64,000 nucleotides of DNA from positions 1-64,000 of the forward strand of contig CAKOXV010000005.1 of NCBI GenBank assembly GCA_934130355.1. Reading direction: 5' to 3'. Within the stretch, counting starts at the first letter, position 1. Every line of letters begins with the position of its first letter. Positions 1 through 8,177 of this stretch are shown here, one piece after another. The position numbers and the translations under genes were made by a program. Below the pieces are notes generated by a model. It saw only the letters and a list, made by a program, of their open reading frames with translations, ran no database searches and was not told the DNA's origin. Source of the stretch: an uncultured Clostridia bacterium. GTDB taxonomy: Bacteria; Bacillota; Clostridia; TANB77; CAG-508.

Positions 1-7
1 GCCATTA

Positions 8-445
8 ATGCCTAAAAAAACAAAATATAGAAAAATGCAAAAAGGTAGAAATAGAGGAAAAGCAACAAGAGGAAACAGAGTAACAGATGGAGAATATGGA
101 ATACAAGCAGTAGAAGCTGGATTAATAAAAGGAAATCAAATTGAGGCAGCTCGTATTGCTATGACACGTTATACAAAAAGAGGTGGGCAAGTTTGGATTA
201 AAATATTTCCAGACAAACCAATAACACAAAAACCAGCCGGAACTCGTGGTGGTAAAGGTAAAGGTAATGTTGAATATTGGGTAGCAGCTGTAAAACCAGG
301 TAGAGTAATGTTCGAAATGGCAGGAATACCAGAAGAAACAGCTAGAGAAGCCTTGAGATTAGCTATGAACAAACTTCCAATAAAATGTAAATTCGTAGCA
401 AAAGAAACTGTAAACAAGGTGGGTGATAGTGATGAAGATAAGTAA
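8..445 (+). CDS. rplP: 50S ribosomal protein L16
   Basis: Large-subunit protein L16, which helps shape the A-site tRNA and peptidyl-transferase region. The 145-residue product begins MPKKTKYRK and is rich in Lys and Arg. It contains the family segment GGKGKGNVEYWVAAVKPG and has the usual length. It is the first gene in the window, in the S10-to-spc order, and its 3' end overlaps rpmC by 14 bases, so the two are translationally coupled. The upstream part of the S10 operon lies outside the window. Confidence 0.97.
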   Translation: MPKKTKYRKMQKGRNRGKATRGNRVTDGEYGIQAVEAGLIKGNQIEAARIAMTRYTKRGGQVWIKIFPDKPITQKPAGTRGGKGKGNVEYWVAAVKPGRVMFEMAGIPEETAREALRLAMNKLPIKCKFVAKETVNKVGDSDEDK

Positions 446-635
446 AATAAGAGAAATGTCTTCACCAGAATTAGAAAAAGAACTAGGTGAACTAAAATCA
501 GAATTATTCAAATTAAAATTTAGTTTAGCTACAAACGGATTAGATAACCCAATGAAAATCAAAGAGGTTAGAAAAGACATAGCTAAAATAAATACAGTAT
601 TAACAGAAAGAAAAATAGCAGAAGCTAAAGCATAA
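432..635 (+). CDS. rpmC: 50S ribosomal protein L29
   Basis: Small helical L29 near the polypeptide exit tunnel. The product of 67 residues (MKISKIREMSSPELEKEL...) has the typical length. An upstream in-frame GTG exists at 423, but the Shine-Dalgarno-like AAGGTGG just before it fits the ATG at 432 better. The start lies inside the end of rplP. Confidence 0.95.
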   Translation: MKISKIREMSSPELEKELGELKSELFKLKFSLATNGLDNPMKIKEVRKDIAKINTVLTERKIAEAKA

Positions 636-676
636 ATATAAAATTAGACAGAGATTTAAAAGGAGGTATAAAACCT

Positions 677-937
677 ATGGAAGAAAAAAATCTTCGTAAA
701 GTTATGGTTGGTACTGTAACATCTGACAAAATGGATAAAACAGTAGTTGTTTCAGTAGAAACAAGTGTAAGCCATAAAATGTATGGAAAAACAGTTAAAA
801 GAACATATAAATTAAAAGCACATGATGAAAAAAATAGCTGTGAAATAGGAGATAAAGTAAAAGTAATGGAAACAAGACCACTTTCTAAAGATAAGAGATG
901 GAGAGTAGTTGAGATTCTTGAAAAAGGAGGAAAATAG
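677..937 (+). CDS. rpsQ: 30S ribosomal protein S17
   Basis: S17 binds 16S rRNA early in 30S assembly. The 86-residue product has the OB-fold family pattern: GTVTSDKMDKTVVVSVE near the N terminus and a C-terminal ETRPLSKDKRWRVVEIL. AGGAGG lies about 10 bases upstream of the ATG. It sits between rpmC and rplN as in most Firmicutes. Confidence 0.97.
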   Translation: MEEKNLRKVMVGTVTSDKMDKTVVVSVETSVSHKMYGKTVKRTYKLKAHDEKNSCEIGDKVKVMETRPLSKDKRWRVVEILEKGGK

Positions 938-940
938 AAC

Positions 941-1309
941 ATGATACAACAACAAACAATATTAAAAGTTGCTGACAATACTGGAGCTAAAGAAATTATG
1001 TGTATCAGATGTATGGGTGGTTCATATATGAAGACAGCTAACATCGGTGATGTTATAATTGCCTCTGTTAAAACAGCAACACCAGGTGGCGTTGTTAAAA
1101 AAGGTGATGTAGTTAAAGCTGTTATAGTAAGAAGCAAAAAAGGACTAAGAAGACAAGATGGTTCTTATGTTAAATTTGATGAAAACGCAGCAGTTATAAT
1201 AAAAGATGACAAAACACCAAAAGGAACACGTATATTTGGCCCAGTTGCTAGAGAATTAAGAGAAAAGGATTATATGAAAATATTATCATTAGCACCAGAA
1301 GTTTTATAA
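941..1309 (+). CDS. rplN: 50S ribosomal protein L14
   Basis: L14 is a large-subunit protein at the inter-subunit face. The 122-residue product starts MIQQQTILKVADNTGAKE and ends RDYMKILSLAPEVL-like (here EKDYMKILSLAPEVL), an almost textbook L14. It starts 3 bases after the rpsQ stop, with AAGGAGGAAA overlapping the end of rpsQ as its ribosome binding site. Confidence 0.98.
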   Translation: MIQQQTILKVADNTGAKEIMCIRCMGGSYMKTANIGDVIIASVKTATPGGVVKKGDVVKAVIVRSKKGLRRQDGSYVKFDENAAVIIKDDKTPKGTRIFGPVARELREKDYMKILSLAPEVL

Positions 1310-1334
1310 TATGTAAAGAAGGAGGTTAAACTCA

Positions 1335-1643
1335 ATGAGAATAAAAAAAGGAGATACAGTTCAAGTTTTATCTGGAAATGACAAGGGTAAAAAAGGAGAA
1401 GTATTAGAAGTTATGCCAAAAGACTCAAAAGTAGTTGTAAAAGGTGTAAATATTAGAAAAAAACACATCAAACCTAGAAAACAAGGTGAAGAAGGTGGAA
1501 TCGTTCCAGTTGAATGTGCTATAAACAGTTCAAAAGTTAATGTAGTATGTTCAAAATGTGGAAAATCTACTAGAGTAGAATACAAAATTGAAGATAATAA
1601 AAAAGTTCGTATTTGTAAAAAATGTGGAGCTGTAATCAAATAA
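1335..1643 (+). CDS. rplX: 50S ribosomal protein L24 (zinc-ribbon form)
   Basis: L24 starts 50S assembly by binding 23S rRNA. The 102-residue product begins with a KOW motif (KKGDTVQVLSGNDKGKKGEV). The C-terminal third holds two CxxC pairs (CSKCGKS and CKKCGAV), a zinc-ribbon-like finger seen in many clostridial L24 proteins. It lies in conserved order between rplN and rplE with a strong AAGGAGG site. Confidence 0.97.
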   Translation: MRIKKGDTVQVLSGNDKGKKGEVLEVMPKDSKVVVKGVNIRKKHIKPRKQGEEGGIVPVECAINSSKVNVVCSKCGKSTRVEYKIEDNKKVRICKKCGAVIK

Positions 1644-1665
1644 TAGAAAGGAGGATTAACTAATA

Positions 1666-2205
1666 ATGGAAAAATTAAGAGAACAATATGAAAAAGAAGT
1701 AATTCCAGCATTAATGAAAAAATTTGAATATAAATCAACTATGCAAGTTCCAAAGCTTGACAAAATAGTTATAAATATAGGTTTAGGAGACACAAAAGAA
1801 AATCCTAAATCATTAGAAAATGCAGTAAATGATTTAATGCAAATCACAGGTCAAAAACCAATGATTACAAAAGCAAAAAAATCAATTGCAGCATTCAAAT
1901 TAAGAGAAGGAGCTAACGTTGGATGTAAAGTAACATTAAGATCAGACAAAATGTATGATTTTGCATACAAACTATTCAATGTTGCATTACCAAGAGTTAG
2001 AGATTTTAGAGGTGTTTCTGCAAATTCTTTTGATGGAAGAGGAAACTACTCTATGGGTATTAAAGAACAATTAATATTCCCAGAAATCGAATATGATAAA
2101 GTAGACAAATTAAGAGGTATGGATATCATATTTGTAACAACAGCTGAAACAGACGAAGAGGCAAAAGAACTATTAAAATTATTAGGAATGCCTTTCAAAG
2201 CATAA
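1666..2205 (+). CDS. rplE: 50S ribosomal protein L5
   Basis: L5 binds 5S rRNA and contacts the P-site tRNA. The 179-residue product has standard length and shows LDKIVINIGLGD, GQKPMITKAKKSIAAFKLRE and the C-terminal GMDIIFVTTAETDEEAKELL. It is preceded by AAAGGAGG and followed 19 bases later by rpsZ. Confidence 0.98.
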   Translation: MEKLREQYEKEVIPALMKKFEYKSTMQVPKLDKIVINIGLGDTKENPKSLENAVNDLMQITGQKPMITKAKKSIAAFKLREGANVGCKVTLRSDKMYDFAYKLFNVALPRVRDFRGVSANSFDGRGNYSMGIKEQLIFPEIEYDKVDKLRGMDIIFVTTAETDEEAKELLKLLGMPFKA

Positions 2206-2224
2206 TTAAGGAGGAGAAAAAGCA

Positions 2225-2410
2225 ATGGCTAAAAAATCATTGAAAATAAAACAAGCTAGACCACAAAAATATGCAACTAGAGAATATAATAGATGCAAAA
2301 TTTGTGGAAGACCACATGCTTATATTAGAAAATATGGAATTTGCCGTGTATGTTTCAGAGAATTAGCACACAAAGGTGAAATTCCAGGTGTAAAAAAAGC
2401 AAGTTGGTAA
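2225..2410 (+). CDS. rpsZ: 30S ribosomal protein S14, zinc-binding type Z
   Basis: S14 of the short zinc-dependent class, 61 residues. The four zinc cysteines are visible as CKIC and CRVC around a GRPHAYIRKYGI core. The long zinc-free form is not seen in this window. It has a strong AAGGAGGAG site. It is followed by a 112-base gap before rpsH in which I see no gene. Confidence 0.97.
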   Translation: MAKKSLKIKQARPQKYATREYNRCKICGRPHAYIRKYGICRVCFRELAHKGEIPGVKKASW

Positions 2411-2522
2411 TATTATAGCAACGAAAATAGAAAAAGTTTGAATAAAGGGTAATTACATATTCACAAAAAAGAAAAAAATGTGAAAAGATGTGACCCATGT
2501 CAAAAAAAGGAGGGAAAGTAAA

Positions 2523-2921
2523 TTGAATACTACAGATCCAATAGCAGATATGTTAACAAGAATAAGAAATGCTAACAGTGCTAAGCACAAAACAGTTGAT
2601 GTACCATCTTCAAAAATGAAAACAGCAATAGCTGAGATATTATTCAAAGAAGGTTATATCAAATCTTATGAATTAATAAATGATGAAAATCAAGGAACTA
2701 TCAGAATAACTCTTAAATATGATGAAAAAGGAACAAGAGTAATTGATGGAATAAAAAGAATAAGCAAACCAGGATTAAGAGTATATGCAAATAAAGAAGA
2801 ATTACCAAAAGTATTAAATGGTTTAGGAACAGCAATAATTTCTACATCACAAGGTCTAAAAACAGACAAAGAAGCTAGAGAAGCTGGAATTGGTGGAGAA
2901 GTATTAGCATACATTTGGTAA
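2523..2921 (+). CDS. rpsH: 30S ribosomal protein S8 (TTG start)
   Basis: S8 binds helix 21 of 16S rRNA and is the translational regulator of the spc operon in E. coli. The product from the TTG at 2523 is 132 residues (NTTDPIADMLTRIRNANSAK...), aligning with the normal S8 N terminus, and ends AGGEVLAYIW-like (IGGEVLAYIW). AAGGAGGG about 8 bases before the TTG decides the start. An in-frame GTG at 2490 would add 11 atypical residues and has no good binding site. Confidence 0.95.
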   Translation: MNTTDPIADMLTRIRNANSAKHKTVDVPSSKMKTAIAEILFKEGYIKSYELINDENQGTIRITLKYDEKGTRVIDGIKRISKPGLRVYANKEELPKVLNGLGTAIISTSQGLKTDKEAREAGIGGEVLAYIW

Positions 2922-3024
2922 TTATAAAAGATTTTGTTAAAGGGAAAAATTAACCTAAATGTGAAAGCTATAAAGGAAATTAACGTTAGGCGAACGCCCA
3001 TAAAAAGAAAAGGAGTGAAACAAA

Positions 3025-3561
3025 ATGTCAAGAATAGGAAATAAACCTATCGCAGTACCAGCAGGTGTTGAAGTTAAAATAGACGGACAAAAAATAACTG
3101 TAAAAGGACCTAAAGGTACATTAGAAAAAGAAATACATAAAAATATTTCTGTATCAATGGAAAACAATACTATTAAAGTAACAAGACCAAATGATGAAGC
3201 TTTAAACAGAAGCTTACATGGTTTAACAAGAACTTTAATAAATAATATGATAAATGGTGTTGAAAAAGAATACACAAGAGAATTACAAATAAATGGTGTA
3301 GGATACAGAGTTGCAAAACAAGGAAACAACTTAAACCTAACATTAGGATATTCTCATCCAGTAATATTTGAAGCACCAGAAGGAATTTCATTTGATGTTC
3401 CAAACCCAAATACTATCATAGTAAAAGGAATTGATAAAGAATTAGTTGGCCAAACAGCAGCTAATATAAGAACAAAAAGACCACCTGAAGTATATAGAGG
3501 TAAAGGTATTAAATATGCTGAAGAAGTTATTAGACGTAAAGTTGGTAAAACAGGTAAATAA
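3025..3561 (+). CDS. rplF: 50S ribosomal protein L6
   Basis: L6 lies by the sarcin-ricin loop and factor-binding site. The 178-residue product has the standard MSRIGNKPIAVPAGVEV start and the signature PEVYRGKGIKYAEEVIRRK near the end. The 103-base gap before it contains a short GGCG/CGCC hairpin near 2990 and no gene. AAAGGAG precedes the ATG. Confidence 0.98.
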   Translation: MSRIGNKPIAVPAGVEVKIDGQKITVKGPKGTLEKEIHKNISVSMENNTIKVTRPNDEALNRSLHGLTRTLINNMINGVEKEYTRELQINGVGYRVAKQGNNLNLTLGYSHPVIFEAPEGISFDVPNPNTIIVKGIDKELVGQTAANIRTKRPPEVYRGKGIKYAEEVIRRKVGKTGK

Positions 3562-3583
3562 ACTTTAGAAAGGAGAAAAAATA

Positions 3584-3943
3584 ATGGTTAGTAAAACAGA
3601 TAGAAAATTAGAGAGAACTAGAAGACATGCAAGAGTTAGAACTAAAGTATCTGGAACAGCAGAAAGACCAAGACTATGTGTATACAGAAGTAACACAAAT
3701 ATATATGCACAAATTATTGATGATGTTGCTGGAAAAACATTAGTAGCTGCATCAACATTAGACAAAGAAGTAAAAACTAAAAAAGCTAATGTAGAAGCTG
3801 CTAAAGAAGTTGGAGCTTTAATAGCTAAAAGAGCAACAGCAAAAAAGATAAAAACAGTAGTATATGACCGTAGTGGATATATATACCACGGAGTTGTAAA
3901 AGAATTAGCTGAAGCTGCAAGAGAAGGAGGCTTAGAATTCTAA
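3584..3943 (+). CDS. rplR: 50S ribosomal protein L18
   Basis: L18 binds 5S rRNA together with L5. The 119-residue product has the Arg-rich N terminus (RKLERTRRHARVRTKVSGTAERP), SNTNIYAQIIDD and the C-terminal DRSGYIYHGVVKELAEAAREGGLEF. Its stop overlaps the rpsE start by one base (TAATG), indicating translational coupling. Confidence 0.98.
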   Translation: MVSKTDRKLERTRRHARVRTKVSGTAERPRLCVYRSNTNIYAQIIDDVAGKTLVAASTLDKEVKTKKANVEAAKEVGALIAKRATAKKIKTVVYDRSGYIYHGVVKELAEAAREGGLEF

Positions 3944-4434
3944 TGGAAGAAAATAAAATGCCAGAATTAAAAGAAAAAGTAGTAGCTATAAATAGAGTTG
4001 CTAAAGTAGTTAAAGGTGGTAGAACATTTAGATTCAGTGCTGTAGTAATCGTTGGAGATGGAGCAGGACATGTAGGAATCGGAAATGGTAAAGCTGCCGA
4101 AGTACCAGACGCTATTAAAAAAGCTATTCAAGAAGCTAAAAAGAATTTAGTAGAAGTTCCAATCGTTGGAACAACAGTACCTCATGAATTTGTAGGAGAA
4201 TTTGGTAGTGCAAAAGTTATGCTAAAACCAGCTAATGTTGGTACAGGACTTATAACTGGAGGAAGTGTAAGACCAGTATTAGAATTAGCAGGATATAAAG
4301 ATGTACGTACAAAAGTTATTGGAACAAACAATCCAAGAAACGTTGTATATGCAACTATCGAAGGTCTAAAAAATATGAGAACTATCGAACAAGTAGCTAA
4401 AAAAAGAAATAAAAAAGTTGACGAAATAATGTAA
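3943..4434 (+). CDS. rpsE: 30S ribosomal protein S5
   Basis: S5 acts in decoding accuracy and mRNA entry. Of 163 residues, the N-terminal double-stranded RNA-binding domain (VVAINRVAKVVKGGRTFRFS) and the C-terminal segment TGLITGGSVRPVLELAGYKD are clear. The ATG at 3943 overlaps the rplR stop; a second in-frame ATG at 3958 is also possible. In most Firmicutes rpmD (L30) follows; here 52 bases with a small ACAAGG/CCTTGT hairpin lead straight to rplO. Confidence 0.97.
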   Translation: MEENKMPELKEKVVAINRVAKVVKGGRTFRFSAVVIVGDGAGHVGIGNGKAAEVPDAIKKAIQEAKKNLVEVPIVGTTVPHEFVGEFGSAKVMLKPANVGTGLITGGSVRPVLELAGYKDVRTKVIGTNNPRNVVYATIEGLKNMRTIEQVAKKRNKKVDEIM

Positions 4435-4486
4435 GATAATTAAAAACAAGGTATATCCTTGTCATGATTCAAGGAGGTGTAAAAGA

Positions 4487-4921
4487 ATGAAATTAGGAGA
4501 ATTAAAACCAGCCGTTGAGAAAAAAGATAGAAGAAGAGTTGGACGTGGTATAGGTTCTGGACTTGGAAAAACATCAGGAAAAGGACATAAAGGACAAAAA
4601 GCAAGAAGCGGTGGAGGAGTAAGAAGAGGATTCGAAGGTGGTCAAACACCATTATATAGAAGACTTCCAAAAAGAGGATTTACAAATATTCACGCTAAAA
4701 ACTATACAGAAGTAACATTAACAATGTTAAATAAATCAAAGGCAACAGATGTAACAGCAGAAAGCTTAGTAGAAGAAGGAATAATCGGAAAAGTAAACGA
4801 TGGAATCGTAGTTATAGCAACAGGAACATTAGAGAAAAAACTAAATGTTAAAGCTAGCAGATTTACAGCAGCTGCTAAGGAAAAAATAGAAGCCCTAGGC
4901 GGAAAGGCAGAGGTGATTTAG
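4487..4921 (+). CDS. rplO: 50S ribosomal protein L15
   Basis: L15 is a late-assembly 50S protein. The 144-residue product starts MKLGELKPAVEKKDRRRVGRG-like and has the Gly-rich GSGLGKTSGKGHKGQKARSG segment and the C-terminal AAKEKIEALGGKAEVI. AAGGAGG precedes it. Its stop codon TAG directly abuts the TTG start of secY. Confidence 0.98.
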   Translation: MKLGELKPAVEKKDRRRVGRGIGSGLGKTSGKGHKGQKARSGGGVRRGFEGGQTPLYRRLPKRGFTNIHAKNYTEVTLTMLNKSKATDVTAESLVEEGIIGKVNDGIVVIATGTLEKKLNVKASRFTAAAKEKIEALGGKAEVI

Positions 4922-6238
4922 TTGCTTAAAACAATTAAAAACGCTTTAAAAACACCGGATGTAAGAAAAAGATTAATGTATACATTGCTACTTATTGTAT
5001 TATTCAGATTAGGATGTTATATTACAGTACCAGGAGTAAATGCAATAACATTAAATCAAGCAATGACTACAAATGGAATTTCAGGATTTATAGACTTAAT
5101 TTCAGGAGGAGCATTTTCAAGATTCTCAATATTTGCAATGTCAATAAGCCCATATATAACATCATCAATTGTTGTTCAATTATTGGCAATGATAATACCT
5201 TCTTGGGAAAGAATGGTAAAAGAAGGTGGAGAAGAAGGAAGAAAAGTTATGAACAGATGGACTAAAATTATAACAATAATTTTAGCATTCGTAGAAGCAC
5301 TAGGAATTTATCTTTCATACAGATCTTCTGGAGTATTTATAAATCCAGGATGGTTAACAGGATGTCTAGTAGTAGGAACATTAATAGCAGGAACATCTTT
5401 ACTAATGTGGTTAGGAGAACAAATCACAAGTAAAGGAATTGGAAATGGAATATCAGTTATAATCTTTATAGGTATTATATCTGGATTACCAAGAACAATA
5501 ACAACTATATATGGACAAATTATGACATCATCAGGATTTAGTACAACAGGATTAATAACAGCATTAGGAATAATAGTAGGAGCACTTCTTTTAGTTGCAG
5601 GAGTTGTATTCGTACAACAAGCAGAAAGAAGAGTACCTGTTCAATATTCAAAAAGAGTTGTAGGAAGAAAAATGGTTGGAGGTCAAGGAACACATATACC
5701 ATTAAAATTAGCAATGGCTGGAGTAATGCCAGTAATATTTGCGTCATCATTTATGACATTCCCTGCAATGATAATATCAATGTTTTCAAAAGATCCATCA
5801 GCACTAACAGGATTTTGGGCAGGAGTATATAAATTCTCTATAGCCACATCATCTTCAAGTGTAGGCTGGGGATATTCACTAGCAAATGCAATAGTATACT
5901 TACTATTAATAATGGGATTTACATATTTCTATACTTATGCTACTTTCAATCCAGCAGAAGTATCAAATAACATTAAGAAAAATGGTGGATTCATACCTGG
6001 AATTAGAGCTGGTAAGCCAACAACAGATTACTTATCATCAATAATTTCAAAATTAACACTATTTGGAGGACTATTCTTAGCAGTTATAGCTATTCTTCCA
6101 ATGTTGTTAAGATTCACAAGTCTAAATGTTTCATTTGGTGGAACCTCAATATTAATTGTTGTAGGTGTTGCATTAGAAACAGTACAACAACTAGAATCTC
6201 AATTAGTAATGAGACACTATAAAGGATTCTTAGAATAG
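4922..6238 (+). CDS. secY: Protein translocase subunit SecY (TTG start)
   Basis: Central channel subunit of the Sec translocon in the cytoplasmic membrane. The 438-residue product has about ten hydrophobic segments, the family motif GISVIIFIGIISGLPRTI near the middle, and the cytosolic loop QQAERRVPVQYSKRV required for SecA and ribosome contact. It starts at TTG immediately after the rplO stop, with AGAGGTG inside the end of rplO as ribosome binding site. A terminator follows, so it ends this transcription block, unlike species where adk is cotranscribed directly. Confidence 0.97.
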   Translation: MLKTIKNALKTPDVRKRLMYTLLLIVLFRLGCYITVPGVNAITLNQAMTTNGISGFIDLISGGAFSRFSIFAMSISPYITSSIVVQLLAMIIPSWERMVKEGGEEGRKVMNRWTKIITIILAFVEALGIYLSYRSSGVFINPGWLTGCLVVGTLIAGTSLLMWLGEQITSKGIGNGISVIIFIGIISGLPRTITTIYGQIMTSSGFSTTGLITALGIIVGALLLVAGVVFVQQAERRVPVQYSKRVVGRKMVGGQGTHIPLKLAMAGVMPVIFASSFMTFPAMIISMFSKDPSALTGFWAGVYKFSIATSSSSVGWGYSLANAIVYLLLIMGFTYFYTYATFNPAEVSNNIKKNGGFIPGIRAGKPTTDYLSSIISKLTLFGGLFLAVIAILPMLLRFTSLNVSFGGTSILIVVGVALETVQQLESQLVMRHYKGFLE

Positions 6239-6243
6239 AAATA

Positions 6244-6279
6244 AAATAGCGCTTATCGAAAGATAGGTGTTATTTTTTT
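6244..6279 (+). terminator. Rho-independent terminator after secY
   Basis: A 13-bp stem (AATAGCGCTTATC with GATAGGTGTTATT, G-U pairs allowed) around a GAAA tetraloop, followed by seven T at 6273-6279. It should end the spc transcript after secY. Confidence 0.9.
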
Positions 6280-6542
6280 GCATAAATTTTCTAATGCCTC
6301 TCGAACCAAAGATTTAATATATTACTATTCCATAGCAAAAACATAGCTGGGGTCATCCCCATAGTGGGTCTTTGCTTTATTTCATAGTAATATATTAAAT
6401 CCTTTTGTCAAATGAAAGAAACGCATTTTATTAAATAAGACTTTCTAATGTTAAGTTTTGATACACAAACTCTTACATTACTTTTTCACATAACTTGTGC
6501 ACAGGGTAGGGAGGTTCGAGGAAGCATTAAATAATTTATGCA
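6279..6542. repeat. Nested palindromic repeat between secY and adk
   Basis: This 264-bp stretch fills most of the 421-bp gap between secY and adk. The outer arms (6279-6307 and 6513-6542) are about 30 bp of imperfect inverted repeat, containing TGCATAAATT, AATGC and CTCGAACC with their complements. Inside lies the family A palindrome (6311-6401). The remaining 6402-6512 shows no open reading frame or RNA gene I can recognise. It looks like one palindromic element inserted into another. Confidence 0.6.
6311..6401. repeat. Family A palindromic element, copy 1
   Basis: Perfect 18-bp inverted arms (6311-6328 and 6384-6401, GATTTAATATATTACTAT) enclose a core that folds as GCAAA...TTTGC with an inner GGGG/CCCC hairpin. 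The same core, with different arm sequences, occurs at 13137-13250, in reverse orientation at 14749-14840, and in diverged form at 41783-41889. It may be a non-autonomous mobile element; no target duplication is evident. Confidence 0.75.
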
Positions 6543-6558
6543 TAAAATCCTAAAAGCA

Positions 6559-6587
6559 TTGACAAACTAGGAAAAATAAGCTAAAAT
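6559..6587 (+). promoter_or_regulatory. Sigma-A type promoter for adk
   Basis: TTGACA at 6559-6564, a 17-base spacer, and TAAAAT at 6582-6587. It lies 72 bases before adk and would restart transcription after the secY terminator and the repeat. Confidence 0.8.
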
Positions 6588-6608
6588 ATAAATGCAAAAA
6601 AAGGGGAA

Positions 6609-6638
6609 GCCTCTAATAAAATAGAGGCAAAATTTTTT
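6609..6638 (+). terminator. Terminator-like hairpin in the adk leader
   Basis: A perfect 7-bp stem (GCCTCTA with TAGAGGC, loop ATAAAA) followed by AAAA and six T at 6633-6638. It lies between the adk promoter and its ribosome binding site, so it may act as an attenuator. I found no clear alternative pairing. Confidence 0.55.
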
Positions 6639-6659
6639 CAAAGGAAAGGAAGAAAAGAT

Positions 6660-7328
6660 ATGAATATTATTATGTTAGGAGCACAAGGAACAGGAAAGGG
6701 AACTGTAGCAGGATTACTAAGCGGAGAATTAGGAATTCCACAAATATCAACAGGAGATATTTTCAGAAAAAATATAAGTGAAAAAACACCACTAGGAATA
6801 GAAGCAGACAAATATATATCAAAAGGAAATTTAGTACCAGATGAAATAACAGTACCAATGGTAAAAGATAGATTAGCTTGTGAAGATGCAAAAAACGGAG
6901 TAATATTAGACGGATTTCCAAGAACAATAGAACAAGCAGAAAAGCTTACAGAAATCTTAGCAGAAAAAGGAGAAAAAATAGATTTAGTAGTAAATTTAGT
7001 AACACCAAAAGAAGAATTAATAGATAGAATGTTAACAAGAAGAGTATGTACAAATCAAGATTGCAAAGCAACATATAATATAAAATTACATCCACCAGTA
7101 AAAGAAGGAATCTGTGACAAATGTGGTTCACCACTAAAACAAAGAGCAGATGATTCAGATCCAGAAGCAATAAAGAGAAGATTAGAAATATATGAAGAAA
7201 AAACAAGCCCATTAGTAGAATACTACAAAGAAAGAGGAGTATTAAGAACAGAAACAGTAAGTACATCAATAAATAGAATGGGAAAAGATGTTGCAAAAGA
7301 TGTAGTAGAATATATAAAAGGAATGTAA
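6660..7328 (+). CDS. adk: Adenylate kinase, zinc-binding lid type
   Basis: Catalyses ATP + AMP = 2 ADP in the cytoplasm. The 222-residue product has the P-loop GAQGTGKGT at residues 7-15, the AMP-binding segment STGDIFRK, and DGFPRT. The lid carries a Cys4 zinc site (C-x4-C ... CDKC), the long Gram-positive form. AAAGGAAAGG precedes the ATG. The gene is followed 4 bases later by map, as in the conserved secY-adk-map order. Confidence 0.97.
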   Translation: MNIIMLGAQGTGKGTVAGLLSGELGIPQISTGDIFRKNISEKTPLGIEADKYISKGNLVPDEITVPMVKDRLACEDAKNGVILDGFPRTIEQAEKLTEILAEKGEKIDLVVNLVTPKEELIDRMLTRRVCTNQDCKATYNIKLHPPVKEGICDKCGSPLKQRADDSDPEAIKRRLEIYEEKTSPLVEYYKERGVLRTETVSTSINRMGKDVAKDVVEYIKGM

Positions 7329-7332
7329 GAAA

Positions 7333-8103
7333 ATGGTTACAATAAAATCAAAAAAAGAAATTGAATTAATGAGAGAAGCAGGACGTGTAACTGCATTAAC
7401 ACATAAAGCGATAGAAGAAGCAATAAAACCAGGAATGACAACAGCAGAATTAGACAGAATAGCAGAAGAAACAATGAAAAAATATGGTGCAGTTTCTGCT
7501 GAGAAAGGATATAATCCAGGGATAAGGGGAGTTCCTCCTTATCCTGCAGCAACATGTATTTCAATTAATGATGAAGTAATACATGGAATACCATCCAATA
7601 AAAGAATAATAAAAGATGGAGACATAGTAAGTGTAGACTTAGTAGCATTAAAAAATGGATATAATGGAGATGCTGCAAGAACATTTATGGTAGGGAATGT
7701 TTCAAAAGAAGCAAGAAGATTAGTAGAAGTTACAAAACAAGCATTTTTTGAGGGAATAAAATATGCTAAAAAAGGAAACCGAATTGGTGATGTTTCACAT
7801 GCAATAGGTGAATATGTAAAATCACAAGGATATTCTGTAATAAGAGAATTTGAAGGACATGGAATTGGAAAAGAAATGCATGAAGAACCAGAAATACCAA
7901 ATTACGGAAAAGCTGGTAGAGGAATTAGACTAGAACCAGGTATGACACTAGCAATAGAACCAATGGTTATAGCAGGAAAACCAGACATTTGGGAACTAGA
8001 AGATGGATGGACAATTGTGACACAAGATGGAAGTTTAGCAGCACATTATGAAAATACAATTTTAATTACAGAAAATGAGCCAGAAGTATTGACAATGCTG
8101 TAA
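7333..8103 (+). CDS. map: Type I methionine aminopeptidase
   Basis: Removes the initiator methionine from new proteins. The 256-residue product shows the metal ligands of the pita-bread fold: the two Asp in SVDLVALKNGYNGDAART, His in GHGIGKEMHEEP, Glu in IEPMV and Glu in AHYENTILIT. It lies in an operon with adk (4-base gap). The end of the gene contains the infA promoter -35 element. Confidence 0.97.
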   Translation: MVTIKSKKEIELMREAGRVTALTHKAIEEAIKPGMTTAELDRIAEETMKKYGAVSAEKGYNPGIRGVPPYPAATCISINDEVIHGIPSNKRIIKDGDIVSVDLVALKNGYNGDAARTFMVGNVSKEARRLVEVTKQAFFEGIKYAKKGNRIGDVSHAIGEYVKSQGYSVIREFEGHGIGKEMHEEPEIPNYGKAGRGIRLEPGMTLAIEPMVIAGKPDIWELEDGWTIVTQDGSLAAHYENTILITENEPEVLTML

Positions 8104-8117
8104 AAATATTATATAAT
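8089..8117 (+). promoter_or_regulatory. Consensus promoter for infA, overlapping the end of map
   Basis: TTGACA at 8089-8094, 17-base spacer, TATAAT at 8112-8117: a perfect sigma-A consensus. The -35 box and most of the spacer are within map codons, so infA and downstream genes can be driven separately from adk-map. Confidence 0.85.
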
Positions 8118-8177
8118 GTATGAGTTAATACCAAAAATGGAAAATTATGACTCAAAATTAACACAAAAAAGCAGTAA

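Noticed and set aside
2411..2522. Possible missed small gene between rpsZ and rpsH
   Set aside because: The only open frame is the GTG-initiated extension of rpsH at 2490, which lacks a binding site; S8 clearly starts at the TTG at 2523.
5538..5750. Leu/Phe-rich open frames on the - strand opposite secY and many other genes
   Set aside because: They are antisense shadows of AT-rich coding regions, lack ribosome binding sites and show no family motifs.
6402..6512. Possible small RNA or gene in the secY-adk gap
   Set aside because: No open frame with a ribosome binding site, no promoter-terminator pair and no recognised RNA motif; it appears to be remnant sequence of the outer palindrome.
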